From NCBI RefSeq assembly GCF_021044625.1, contig NZ_CP087999.1:4051001-4115000 (forward strand): a DNA stretch of 64,000 bases. Reading direction: 5' to 3'. This DNA is from Geomonas sp. RF6. GTDB lineage: Bacteria > Desulfobacterota > Desulfuromonadia > Geobacterales > Geobacteraceae. Position numbers and translations under genes: made by a program. Shown in pieces: positions 8,542 to 16,777 of this stretch (the stretch's first letter is position 1; each line of letters begins with the position of its first letter). The notes under the pieces were generated by a model. That model saw only the letters and a list, made by a program, of their open reading frames with translations, was not told where the DNA came from and ran no database searches.

Positions 8542-9743
8542 GCGCCATGTGCCGTGACGAGGGGGGGTACACCCTTGCCGAGCTGGTGGTGGCGATCGGG
8601 GTCTTTGCCATCGTCATGACCCTCACCACCCTCACCTTCAACCGTATCGTCTCCACCTCCAGCCACCTCGTCAGGTCCGAGCAGACCCAGATCGAGGGGA
8701 TGATCGGGCTGGAACTCCTGCGCATCGACCTGGAAAACGCAGGGCTCGGGCTCCCCTGGTCGTACCAGACGACCGGGTACGCAGGGTATGCAGAGGCTCA
8801 GGAAGGGGATAACGATCCTGATGCGTTCAACGAGGCGTTCGACGGCACGGCGGGGCAGTTCATGGCGCCGCGGGCTGTCCTTGTCCGCCGCGGCACGGGG
8901 ACCGGAATAAAGGGGGCTGACTATCTCGTCCTCAAAGGGGCGGCGCTCGGGATGAGCCGGGTCGCGCGGCGGTGGAGCTTTCTCACCTACAGCAGCCCCC
9001 TTCACGCGGTGGTGAAGCCGAGCCGGTCGGAGAGCGAGCTCTACCTCGGCACCGACAGCGGTCGCGTCATCGCCCTTCGGGACAGCGTGAAAAACGGGGT
9101 GGTGAGCAAGGAGCTGGTCATGCAGGGGAGCCTCTTTTCCTTCCCCTACAGCAAGCCGTTGCCGGTGGCGTACCTCCCGAAAAATCCGCAGGACCGCCTC
9201 GTCGTGTACGGGGTCGATCCTGACACAGCCACCCCGCTGACACGTCCCTTCAACAGGGCGGACTACTTCATAAGCACCCCCGACGATCTCCCGGCGCGCT
9301 GCGCGAAGGGAACGGGGCGACTCTCGAAGATGGTGCTGAAGCAGCAGGGGGATGCCAGCGGAAGCCAGTTCACGGTTTTTCCGCTCCTCGACTGCGTCGC
9401 GGACCTTCAGGTCGTGGTGGGGCTGGACACAAACGGCGACGGCGACATCGACCTTCATACCGACGATCTGATGAACGTGAACGAGTTCGACCCGCGCACC
9501 ATCCGCGAGCAGGTGAAGGAGATCAGGGTGTACATACTGGCGCAGGAAGGGGGGAGGGATCCCTCGTTCCTCTATCCGGTGCCCGATGCGGAAAAAGCGA
9601 TCGTCGTCGGAGACGAGGCGGAGGCGCCGGAGCAGACGCGGGAGCGGAAGGCTTCCGAGCTCTCCGCAACCTTCGGGGGGGACTGGCGCCACTACCGGTG
9701 GAAGATCTTCAGGATCGTCGTTCAGCCGAAGAACCTCGAGTGA
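8538..9743 (+). CDS. PilW-type minor pilin (block 2)
   Basis: 401 residues from GTG 8538, which overlaps the previous stop; ATG 8547 is an equally possible start and gives a shorter leader. Prepilin-like motif GGYTLAELVVAIGVFAIVM with Tyr+1 and Glu+5. The C-terminal half shares DCVADLQVVVGLDTNGDGD, QVKEIRVYILAQEGGRD and HYRWKIFRIVVQPKNL with the PilW at 5590. It is 27 residues longer, with an extra charged insert (EAEAPEQTRERKASEL). DTNGDGDID looks like an EF-hand-type calcium loop and is absent from the block 1 copy. Confidence 0.84.
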   Translation: MSAMCRDEGGYTLAELVVAIGVFAIVMTLTTLTFNRIVSTSSHLVRSEQTQIEGMIGLELLRIDLENAGLGLPWSYQTTGYAGYAEAQEGDNDPDAFNEAFDGTAGQFMAPRAVLVRRGTGTGIKGADYLVLKGAALGMSRVARRWSFLTYSSPLHAVVKPSRSESELYLGTDSGRVIALRDSVKNGVVSKELVMQGSLFSFPYSKPLPVAYLPKNPQDRLVVYGVDPDTATPLTRPFNRADYFISTPDDLPARCAKGTGRLSKMVLKQQGDASGSQFTVFPLLDCVADLQVVVGLDTNGDGDIDLHTDDLMNVNEFDPRTIREQVKEIRVYILAQEGGRDPSFLYPVPDAEKAIVVGDEAEAPEQTRERKASELSATFGGDWRHYRWKIFRIVVQPKNLE

Positions 9744-9802
9744 AAAGGGGTATGCGGAAAGTGCCCAGAGTTCCGGGAGGTCGGGGCGAAAAAGGGGGGA
9801 TC

Positions 9803-10438
9803 ATGGCGAAGGTGCGCGGGGAAGGGGGGGCGGCTCTGGTCACGGCGCTCCTTCTGACCCTCCTCTCTCTGGTGATAGCGACGGCGCTCCTTTACTCCGT
9901 GACGCAGGGGATAAAGAGCACCGCGAGCCACAAGCGCTACAGTACCGCGCTCGCAGCGGCCGAAGGGGGGGTGGATGTCCTGGCGAAGGAGATCATTCCG
10001 CAACTCTTCCTGAAGGCGATGAACGGGCCGCTGACCTCGGACTCGCTGGAGCAGGTGCACGACATGTTCTCCTTCGACGTGAGCTTTCCCGGGGGGAGCG
10101 CGCAGTGCCTGCAGCAGAAGCTTTCCACCCGCACGGAGGAGTGGAGCGCCTGCACCGCGGAAGGGAAGAGCTCGGACCCCGCGACACTCCCCGACGTGAG
10201 CTTCGTCCTCCAGGGGACCGGGCATTCGAAGGAGTACCAGGTATCGACGAAGATCGTGGACACCGTCCCCGGCAACTCCTTCCTTGGCGGTTTCGACCTC
10301 GACGCAGGCGGCGCGGTCGACTGGAAGGACGAGGAGATCTACCCGCAGCACGTCCCCTATCTGTACAGCATCGGGGTGCAGGGGGAGACGACGGACCTAA
10401 GGGAGAAGGCCCGCCTTTCCGTTCTCTATGCCTACTGA
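9803..10438 (+). CDS. PilX-N-domain pilus assembly protein (block 2)
   Basis: 211 residues from ATG 9803, chosen because AAGGGGGGA sits directly upstream and the product begins MAKVRGEGGAALVTALLLT, a normal PilX_N start. An upstream ATG at 9752 in the same frame would add a 17-residue Arg/Gly-rich extension and has poor spacing. Features match block 1: hydrophobic helix, ALAAAEGG after it, KIVDTVPG, YSIGVQGE and RLSVLYAY at the end. Two cysteines in the central region (AQCLQQK and WSACTAEG) are not in the block 1 copy. Confidence 0.8.
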   Translation: MAKVRGEGGAALVTALLLTLLSLVIATALLYSVTQGIKSTASHKRYSTALAAAEGGVDVLAKEIIPQLFLKAMNGPLTSDSLEQVHDMFSFDVSFPGGSAQCLQQKLSTRTEEWSACTAEGKSSDPATLPDVSFVLQGTGHSKEYQVSTKIVDTVPGNSFLGGFDLDAGGAVDWKDEEIYPQHVPYLYSIGVQGETTDLREKARLSVLYAY

Positions 10439-10652
10439 TATACAAAAAATATTTCGCTGATAGATCGGGCCGTTATCGGGCAGACTTTGCGCAGATCCGG
10501 CATTTCCCCGCCCAGAGCGGCTCCGCGGCGGGGGAGGGGTGTAATTGCACTTGAAACTTTTATTGGTACCATCTAATTTGCCTCATCAGAGATCATCACT
10601 CATTATCTTTTACATCCAAAGAACATAATTACATATAACTTAAAACAATTTC

Positions 10653-10680
10653 TTGACTTTTCTTTTAATTACTGTAAATC
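10653..10680 (+). promoter_or_regulatory. Candidate sigma-70 promoter for the pilM operon
   Basis: TTGACT at 10653 and TAAATC at 10675 with 16 bases between, in a locally AT-rich stretch (about 10590-10680) unlike the surrounding sequence. It lies 34 bases upstream of the HTH gene that precedes pilM. Only the -35 is a good match. Confidence 0.4.
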
Positions 10681-10713
10681 TGCGCCAAAATCTGTCCGGA
10701 GTCAGGTGCTGGC

Positions 10714-10920
10714 ATGCCCATAATCGTTAGCAACAGCGTCAAAAAGTTGAGGGAAGAGCGTTTGATGAGCAAGGCCGAGCTGGCCCGCCTGGCCGGCGTC
10801 TCCCCCATCACCGTCGACAGGATCGAGCGTGGTGAGGAGTGCAGGATGGAGACGAAGCGCAAGATCCTGCTGGCGCTCGGTTTTTCACTCTCCGAAAAGG
10901 ACAAGGTGTTTCAGGACTAA
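10714..10920 (+). CDS. Small Cro/CI-type (XRE) helix-turn-helix protein
   Basis: 68 residues, almost entirely one HTH_3 domain: VKKLREERLMSKAELARLAG, then VSPITVDRIERGEE as recognition helix and turn, then KRKILLALGFSLSEKDKVF. It ends 19 bases before pilM and lies just downstream of the AT-rich promoter-like segment, so it is probably the first gene of the pilM operon and a candidate autoregulator of it. With no sensory domain, any signal must act through dimerisation or a partner. DNA-binding family membership is clear; target and sign of regulation are inference. Confidence 0.8.
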   Translation: MPIIVSNSVKKLREERLMSKAELARLAGVSPITVDRIERGEECRMETKRKILLALGFSLSEKDKVFQD

Positions 10921-10939
10921 CCGTTCAACAGGACGCACA

Positions 10940-11992
10940 ATGCTCTTCACAAGAAAAAAAGAGATAGTGGGGATCGACATAGGTTCCAGCGCGGTGAAGC
11001 TGGTCCAGTTGAGGTCGCTGAAGGGGGGCTTCCAGCTCTCCAACGTGGGGCTCCTGCCGCTGCCGGCGGAGGCGATCGTGGACAACACCCTCATGGACAG
11101 CTCCTCCATCGTGGAGACGATCAAGAACCTCCTGCAGAGCCTCTCCATAAAAGCGAAGGAGGCGGCGTGCTCCATCTCCGGCAACGCGGTCATCATCAGG
11201 AAGATCTCGCTGCCGGTCATGCCCGAGGAGGAGCTGGAGGACCAGATCCACTGGGAGGCGGAGCAGTACATCCCCTTCGACATCAACGACGTGAACATCG
11301 ACTTCCAGATACTCTCCCCGGACGAGCACGACCCCTCCAAGATGAACGTCCTTCTGGTGGCGAGCAAGAAGGACATCATAAACGACTACCAGACTGTCTT
11401 CACGGAGGCGGGGCTGAGGCTCGTGGTGGTGGACGTCGACTCCTTTGCGGTGCAAAACGCCTACGAGGCGAACTACGAGGACGGCTTCACCGAGGTCGTG
11501 GCGCTGGTGAACATCGGCGCGAGCATCATGAACCTGAACATCGTGCGCGGCGGGGTCTCCCTTTTTACCCGCGACGTGCAGATGGGGGGGAACCTGTACA
11601 CGGAGGAGATCCAGAAGCAGTACGGGGTTTCCACGGAGGATGCCGAGGCGATGAAAGTCGGCGCCTTCGCCTCCGGCGACGCGCGTCTGAAGGAGATCAT
11701 GCAGCGGGTGAACGACTCCATCTCCCTTGAGATGCGCCGCTCCCTCGACTTCTACAACTCCACGGCAGGGGACGAGCGGATCGTAAAGGTGTACCTCTCC
11801 GGGGGTGGGGCGAAGACCCCCTTCCTGATCGATGCCGTCCAGCAGAAGCTGCAGCTGCCGGTGGAAATCTTAAACCCCTTCACGAAGGTGGCGGTGAACG
11901 AGAAAGACTTCGACCCCGCCTACCTGGAGGAGATCGCGCCCCTCATGACGGTCGCCATGGGCCTTGCGCTGAGGCGGGGAGGGGATAAATGA
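10940..11992 (+). CDS. pilM: Type IV pilus inner-membrane platform protein PilM
   Basis: 350 residues from ATG 10940; the frame stays open upstream but that part reads through the HTH gene. Actin/FtsA-like ATPase fold: phosphate-1 motif EIVGIDIGSSAVKLVQL near residues 9-25, the HWEAEQYIPFDI segment typical of PilM, and adenosine-binding VYLSGGGAKTP near 290. PilM sits on the cytoplasmic face and binds the N-terminal tail of PilN. Its TGA overlaps the pilN ATG by one base pair step (ATGA). Confidence 0.95.
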   Translation: MLFTRKKEIVGIDIGSSAVKLVQLRSLKGGFQLSNVGLLPLPAEAIVDNTLMDSSSIVETIKNLLQSLSIKAKEAACSISGNAVIIRKISLPVMPEEELEDQIHWEAEQYIPFDINDVNIDFQILSPDEHDPSKMNVLLVASKKDIINDYQTVFTEAGLRLVVVDVDSFAVQNAYEANYEDGFTEVVALVNIGASIMNLNIVRGGVSLFTRDVQMGGNLYTEEIQKQYGVSTEDAEAMKVGAFASGDARLKEIMQRVNDSISLEMRRSLDFYNSTAGDERIVKVYLSGGGAKTPFLIDAVQQKLQLPVEILNPFTKVAVNEKDFDPAYLEEIAPLMTVAMGLALRRGGDK

Positions 11993-12531
11993 TCCGCATC
12001 AATCTCTTACCGGTACGCGCCTCCAAAAAGAAGGAGACGATCAGGCAGCAGATCTCCATCGCGGCCGGCACCCTCGTCCTGGTTCTGTTGATCGGCGTAG
12101 CTCTCTACTTCGCTACCGTTTCGAAAATCGCCGCGGCAAAGGAGAAGATCCAGACCTCGGAGAGCGAGCTGACGTCGCTGAAGTCGAAGATCGGCGCCAT
12201 CAACAACATAAAGAAGCTGCAGGCAGATGTTAAGAAGAAGCTCGACGTCCTGAATAGCCTCAGGAAGGAGAAGACCGGTCCGGCCAGCCGCCTCGCCGCC
12301 CTTTCCGACGCGGTGCCGGAGAAGCTCTGGCTCACGAGATACTCGGAGAACGGGGCGAACGTGTCCGTCGGGGGGATCGCGCTCAGCGAGGACCTCATCG
12401 CCGCCTTCATGCGCAACCTGCAGGGAAATCCCGCCTTCACGAACGTGGAGCTCCAGGTCTCCGAACAGACGGAGATGGCGGGTGTGAAGGCGAAGCGCTT
12501 CGACATCAACTTCAGCATCAAGGGGAAGTAG
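11989..12531 (+). CDS. pilN: Type IV pilus alignment protein PilN
   Basis: 180 residues. Starts with the conserved cytoplasmic peptide MIRINLLPVRASKKKE that docks into PilM, then one membrane helix (about residues 23-42), a coiled coil (KEKIQTSESELTSLKSKIG) and a periplasmic ferredoxin-like domain. Overlaps pilM by four bases. Forms the PilN-PilO heterodimer that links the inner-membrane motor platform to PilP and PilQ. A 71-base gap without obvious terminator separates it from pilO. Confidence 0.95.
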   Translation: MIRINLLPVRASKKKETIRQQISIAAGTLVLVLLIGVALYFATVSKIAAAKEKIQTSESELTSLKSKIGAINNIKKLQADVKKKLDVLNSLRKEKTGPASRLAALSDAVPEKLWLTRYSENGANVSVGGIALSEDLIAAFMRNLQGNPAFTNVELQVSEQTEMAGVKAKRFDINFSIKGK

Positions 12532-12602
12532 CTCCGGCGCGCAGGCCGGACCGTTCCCACCTTACCTACATTTAGTACAACTGCGGTCAGCAGGGGCTTT
12601 TC

Positions 12603-13208
12603 ATGGATCCGTCAATAGAGAAAGTACTGAAGCTGCCCACCAAACAGAAGGTGGCGCTGTTATGCCTCATGGTGCTCCTGGAGGGTGCGCTCCTGTACAA
12701 CTTCCTGTACAGGCCGCGCATGGAGGAGCTGAAGAGCCTTCAGACGCAGGTGGAGGATCTTGACCGCCAGATCGCCGAAAGCCGCCGCATCGCCAACAAC
12801 CTGCCGAGGTTCAAGAGCGACTATGAGCAGCTGAAGAAGGACCTGGACAACGCCCTCACGGAGCTGCCGAACTCCAAGGAGATCCCCTCGCTTCTCACCA
12901 GCATCTCCAACGCCGGGAAGAGCGCAGGCCTCGAGTTTCTCCTCTTCAAGCCGCGCCCCGAGGAGAAGAAGGAATTCTACGCCGCAGTCCCTGTAGACAT
13001 CTCCGTCTCCGGCACCTTCTACCAGGTTGCAGACTTCTTCGTCGCCGTCGGCAATCTCCCCCGCATCGTCAACATCAACAACGTGAACTTCTCCGACTTC
13101 AAGACCGTTGGTGGGCGCACCACCCTGAAGGTGAACTGCCTGGCCACCACCTTCCGTTTCCTTGACCAGAAAGAGACCAAGGATGAAAAGACTCCCGCAC
13201 CGAAATAG
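12603..13208 (+). CDS. pilO: Type IV pilus alignment protein PilO
   Basis: 201 residues. One membrane helix at about residues 17-34 (VALLCLMVLLEGALLYNF), then a coiled coil (LQTQVEDLDRQIAESRR) and a ferredoxin-like periplasmic domain containing VDISVSGTFYQVADFF. SD-like AGGGG lies shortly upstream of ATG 12603. Partner of PilN in the alignment complex. The tail overlaps the start of pilP, consistent with coupled expression. Confidence 0.95.
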   Translation: MDPSIEKVLKLPTKQKVALLCLMVLLEGALLYNFLYRPRMEELKSLQTQVEDLDRQIAESRRIANNLPRFKSDYEQLKKDLDNALTELPNSKEIPSLLTSISNAGKSAGLEFLLFKPRPEEKKEFYAAVPVDISVSGTFYQVADFFVAVGNLPRIVNINNVNFSDFKTVGGRTTLKVNCLATTFRFLDQKETKDEKTPAPK

Positions 13209-13737
13209 GGCGCTTTTGTGCGCGCTCACGCTCATGGTCGCGCTCCTTCCTGCCTGCAAGAAGAAGGAGGAAGCGCCCGCGCCCGCGACCCCCGCGGCGC
13301 CGCAGCCCGCTCCCGCCCCGCAGGCGGCACCGGTACAGAAGCAGCACTCCTCCGCACAAGCGCAGGGTGGAGGGCAGGGCGACTTCAAGGCGCGCCGCGA
13401 CCCCTTCAAGCCTTTCCTGGAGGCGCAGCCGCAGAAGCCCGCCGAGCAGCAGGGGGAGACGCTGCGCCCGAAAGGGGACGAGCTGCCGATACAGAGCTTC
13501 GAGGTGAGCAAGTTCAGGGTCACCGGGATCATCGCGGGGATCAAGGAGAACCGCGCGCTTCTGGTCGACCCCCAGGGGAAACCGTACGTCGTGCAGGTAG
13601 GGATGGTGGTGGGAAACCACCAGGGGCGCATCACGCGGATCACCCCCTCGTCGGTTGAGGTGGTGGAGCGCTACCGCGACGAAGCCGGACACGTCAAGAA
13701 GAGAACCATAGTGCTTACGCTGGCCAAGAAAAGGTAA
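13183..13737 (+). CDS. pilP: Type IV pilus lipoprotein PilP
   Basis: 184 residues from ATG 13183, which overlaps pilO by 26 bases and has AGAAAGAG upstream; an in-frame TTG at 13162 is the alternative. Lipoprotein signal LCALTLMVALLPAC with Cys as +1, then an Ala/Pro-rich disordered linker (about residues 23-55), then the PilP HR domain with FKVTGIIAG-like core (FRVTGIIAGIKENRALLVD). PilP is anchored in the inner membrane and connects PilN/PilO to the N0 domain of PilQ. Confidence 0.92.
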   Translation: MKRLPHRNRALLCALTLMVALLPACKKKEEAPAPATPAAPQPAPAPQAAPVQKQHSSAQAQGGGQGDFKARRDPFKPFLEAQPQKPAEQQGETLRPKGDELPIQSFEVSKFRVTGIIAGIKENRALLVDPQGKPYVVQVGMVVGNHQGRITRITPSSVEVVERYRDEAGHVKKRTIVLTLAKKR

Positions 13738-13749
13738 GGAGCGTTTCAG

Positions 13750-16704
13750 ATGAGAATGTACCCAAGCAGAACCCTTTGTCAGGCGCTGACACTCATCTCT
13801 TTGTGGGCGGCCTGCTCCGGCTGCGTAAAGAGGATGTCCGCGGCGAACGAGCCGCTTCCGGCGGAACGCTCCAGCTACGCCACGATACAGTCGGTGCAGG
13901 TCTCCCAGGACGCTTCCCAGGTGGAGCTGAAGAGCGACAGGCCCCTCACCTACACCTCCTACAAGCTCGATGCGCCGCCGAAGGTCATTGTGGACCTCTC
14001 CCAGACCGAGCCTGGCGCCGCGGCGACCGCCCAGGAGATCAACGCCGGAAATATAAAGCGTATCGACCTGATGCGCCAGCCGGTCGGCGGCGGGGTCCTT
14101 ACCCGCATGGAGATCGCGCTTCGCTCCGATGCGGAGTTCGAGGTGAACACCGACCCGCAGGACAAGGGGAAGCTCATCGTGAAGCTCGCACCTGCCGCGG
14201 CGGTAGCGCCCCAGCCGCAGGCGGAGGTGAAGCAGGAGGCGCCGCCGGCGGACGCCAAAGGTGAGGCTAACGCGGAGCACCCCGTCCTTGCCGCGTCCGC
14301 TACCCCCTCCGCTGCTGCAGCCGAGCCGAAAGTTGAAGAAAGAAGGGTCACGGAGGAGCCGGTTCCCGCCGCCAAGGAGGCCCCGGCCCCCGCAGCCGTC
14401 GCACAGGCGGCAGCGCCGGACGGCGCCGCAGGCGGAGTCGCCCCCGCCCCCTCTGTGCAGGCCGCAACCTCGGAGCCGGCACCTGCCGAGCAGAAAAGCG
14501 CACAGGCGGGTGCGCCGGAGTCGAAAGCCGCCCCCGCCCCATCCGCTCCTGCAGGTGCCCCGCAGCGCCTCCTTACCTCTGTGGCAGTTTCGCCGGACGG
14601 GATTGACCTCGGCATCGCCGGCGGGATCGAGACCTTCAGCGCCTTCAAGCTCCGCGCGCCTGACCGCCTGGTGCTCGACCTCTTCGGCGTGAAAAACAAG
14701 GTGAAGCAGAGTGTGGTGCCGATAGAGGCGTACGGCATCGGCAGCGCACGGATCGGGATCACCCCCGACAAGGTCCGCGTCGTCCTCGATGCGCCGGAAG
14801 GGCTGGCGCCGTTCGAGGTGCGCCCGACCGACAACGGTCTGCGTATCCGTTTCAAGGGTAAGGCGCCGGCAGCGGTCGCAGCGGCGCCGGTCGAAAAAGG
14901 TGCGCCGGCCGAGCCCCCCCAGCCTGAAGCGAAGGCTCCGGCCGCTCCGGCTGCGACCCCTGCCTCCCGCGAGCGCATCGCGGCCCCTGTGAAGACGCAG
15001 GTAGAAGTTCCGGCCACCTCTCTGAAGAAAGGGAAGGGGGCACTGGAGGCCGTCGACTTCAAGGTTGTGGAGAACAGGGCGCGCGTCCTTTTGAAGCTCG
15101 CCGGCGATTGCCAGGCGGGGAAACCGGTCCGTACGGCGGAGGGAATCTCCCTTGTGCTCAGGAACTGCCAGGTACCGAAAAAGCTGCAGCGCTCACTTGA
15201 TACCTCCGGCTTCGGCTCCAACGTCCTCTCGGTCGTTCCGTACCAGGTGAAGGCGAAGACCGGCTACCAGGCGAGGGTGCAGGTGCGCATGAGCGAGTCC
15301 TCCCCCTTCACCACCTTCCAGGAAGGGGACACCTTCGTTCTGGAGATAGAGCAGACAAAACCTGCTGCTGCAGCGAAGGCGCCGGTGGCGCCCGTGGCGC
15401 CGCGCCACGAGAAGGCGGCTCCCCCTGCAGCGGAGGAACTCGCCGCCGCACCCGCGGAGCAGAGCGGTGTGGTGGAGCTTCCCCCGACGGTCGGCTCGAC
15501 TGTTGCCCAGAAGAAGGTGTACAAGGGGCGCCGGGTGACCCTTGAATTCTCCGATGCGGATGTGCGCAAGATCTTCCAGCTTATCGCCGAGGTCAGCAAC
15601 CTGAACTTCCTTGTGGCGGACGATGTCACCGGGACCATCAGCATAAAGCTCGTGAACGTCCCCTGGGACCAGGCGCTGGACGTCATCCTCGACAACAAGG
15701 GTCTCGGGATGCAGCGCGAGGGGAACATCGTCCAGATCAAGCCGAAAGGGAGGATCCTCAGCCAGGCCGACGAGGAGACTGCCGCGAAGAAGGCGCGGGA
15801 GCGGACGATGGAGCTCAGAACCGCCGTCTTTGACGTGAACTACGCGAGCGTTTCCGACGTCATGATGCAGTTTGCCGCCCTGAAGAGCGACCGCGGACTC
15901 ATCACGAAGGACGAGCGCACCAGCAAGGTCATCGTAAAAGACATCGCGATGGCGATCGACGAGATGCGTAACCTCCTGAAGACCCTCGACACCCCGGAGA
16001 AGCAGGTGATGATCGAGGCGCGCATCGTGGAGGCTTCCTCCAACTTCACCCGCGACCTGGGGGTGCAGTGGGCGATCCACTACAAGGACGCGTCGGCCTC
16101 CACCGCCGGCATCAACACGCTCGATACCGGCTTTGGCGGCGTTGTCTCCACGGTGCTGCCGACCCTTACCACCGGCGGTCTTGCCACCGGGATGTCGTTC
16201 GGGAAGCTCACCAGCAACATCCAGATCGACATGAGGCTCTCCGCTGCGGCCACCATCGGCCAGGTAAAGATCATCTCCACCCCGAAGGTCGTGACGCTGA
16301 ACAACAAGGCGGCGAAGATCTCGCAGGGGCAGTCGATTCCGTACCAGACGACCTCGGCGGAGGGGACGAAGACCGAGTTCGTGGAGGCGGCCCTCACCCT
16401 CGAGGTCACGCCGCACATCACCCCCGACGGCTCCGTCAGCATGAAGATCAAGGCGAGCAACAACTCCCCCGGCTCCGGTACCCCGCCGCCGATCAACAAG
16501 AAAGAGGCGACCACCGAACTCGTGGTAGCCAACGGCGAGACGACGGTCATCGGCGGGATCTACGTGGACAGCGACACCGACACCAACACCGGGGTGCCGT
16601 TCCTGTCCGACATCCCGCTCCTGGGATGGCTCTTCAAGTCGAACACAAAGTCGAAGATCAAGACGGAGCTTTTGATCTTCATTACGCCGAAGCTGGTGAT
16701 CTGA
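13750..16704 (+). CDS. pilQ: Type IV pilus secretin PilQ
   Basis: 984 residues, long for the family. AAGGAG 9 bases upstream supports ATG 13750. An N-terminal hydrophobic segment ends in AACSGC, so either a Sec or a lipoprotein signal. Three AMIN domains begin near residues 42, 272 and 430, separated by Ala/Pro/Glu-rich linkers. The STN/N0 domain starts near 592 (VTLEFSDADVRKIFQLIAE), an N1 domain follows, and the secretin pore region runs from about 750 to the end, with GQSIPYQT, VTPHITPDGSV and VPFLSDIPLLGWLFKS. It forms the outer-membrane channel for the pilus. AMIN domains bind peptidoglycan in characterised relatives; three copies is at the high end. Confidence 0.96.
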   Translation: MRMYPSRTLCQALTLISLWAACSGCVKRMSAANEPLPAERSSYATIQSVQVSQDASQVELKSDRPLTYTSYKLDAPPKVIVDLSQTEPGAAATAQEINAGNIKRIDLMRQPVGGGVLTRMEIALRSDAEFEVNTDPQDKGKLIVKLAPAAAVAPQPQAEVKQEAPPADAKGEANAEHPVLAASATPSAAAAEPKVEERRVTEEPVPAAKEAPAPAAVAQAAAPDGAAGGVAPAPSVQAATSEPAPAEQKSAQAGAPESKAAPAPSAPAGAPQRLLTSVAVSPDGIDLGIAGGIETFSAFKLRAPDRLVLDLFGVKNKVKQSVVPIEAYGIGSARIGITPDKVRVVLDAPEGLAPFEVRPTDNGLRIRFKGKAPAAVAAAPVEKGAPAEPPQPEAKAPAAPAATPASRERIAAPVKTQVEVPATSLKKGKGALEAVDFKVVENRARVLLKLAGDCQAGKPVRTAEGISLVLRNCQVPKKLQRSLDTSGFGSNVLSVVPYQVKAKTGYQARVQVRMSESSPFTTFQEGDTFVLEIEQTKPAAAAKAPVAPVAPRHEKAAPPAAEELAAAPAEQSGVVELPPTVGSTVAQKKVYKGRRVTLEFSDADVRKIFQLIAEVSNLNFLVADDVTGTISIKLVNVPWDQALDVILDNKGLGMQREGNIVQIKPKGRILSQADEETAAKKARERTMELRTAVFDVNYASVSDVMMQFAALKSDRGLITKDERTSKVIVKDIAMAIDEMRNLLKTLDTPEKQVMIEARIVEASSNFTRDLGVQWAIHYKDASASTAGINTLDTGFGGVVSTVLPTLTTGGLATGMSFGKLTSNIQIDMRLSAAATIGQVKIISTPKVVTLNNKAAKISQGQSIPYQTTSAEGTKTEFVEAALTLEVTPHITPDGSVSMKIKASNNSPGSGTPPPINKKEATTELVVANGETTVIGGIYVDSDTDTNTGVPFLSDIPLLGWLFKSNTKSKIKTELLIFITPKLVI

Positions 16705-16777
16705 TCCGCGGGCACCGAGGACAGCGGTTTAATCTTGGGGGGCTCCCCCAGCATGAAATGGAGAAAATGGAGAGAGT

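Noticed and set aside
10561-10600. Sigma-54 promoter at TGGTACCATCTAATTTGCC
   Set aside because: GG and GC elements are 13 bases apart rather than 10.
10439-10713. Cyclic-di-GMP (GEMM) riboswitch upstream of pilM
   Set aside because: I looked for the conserved GEMM stems, including GACGCAAAGCC-like core, here and in 7422-7652, and found none.
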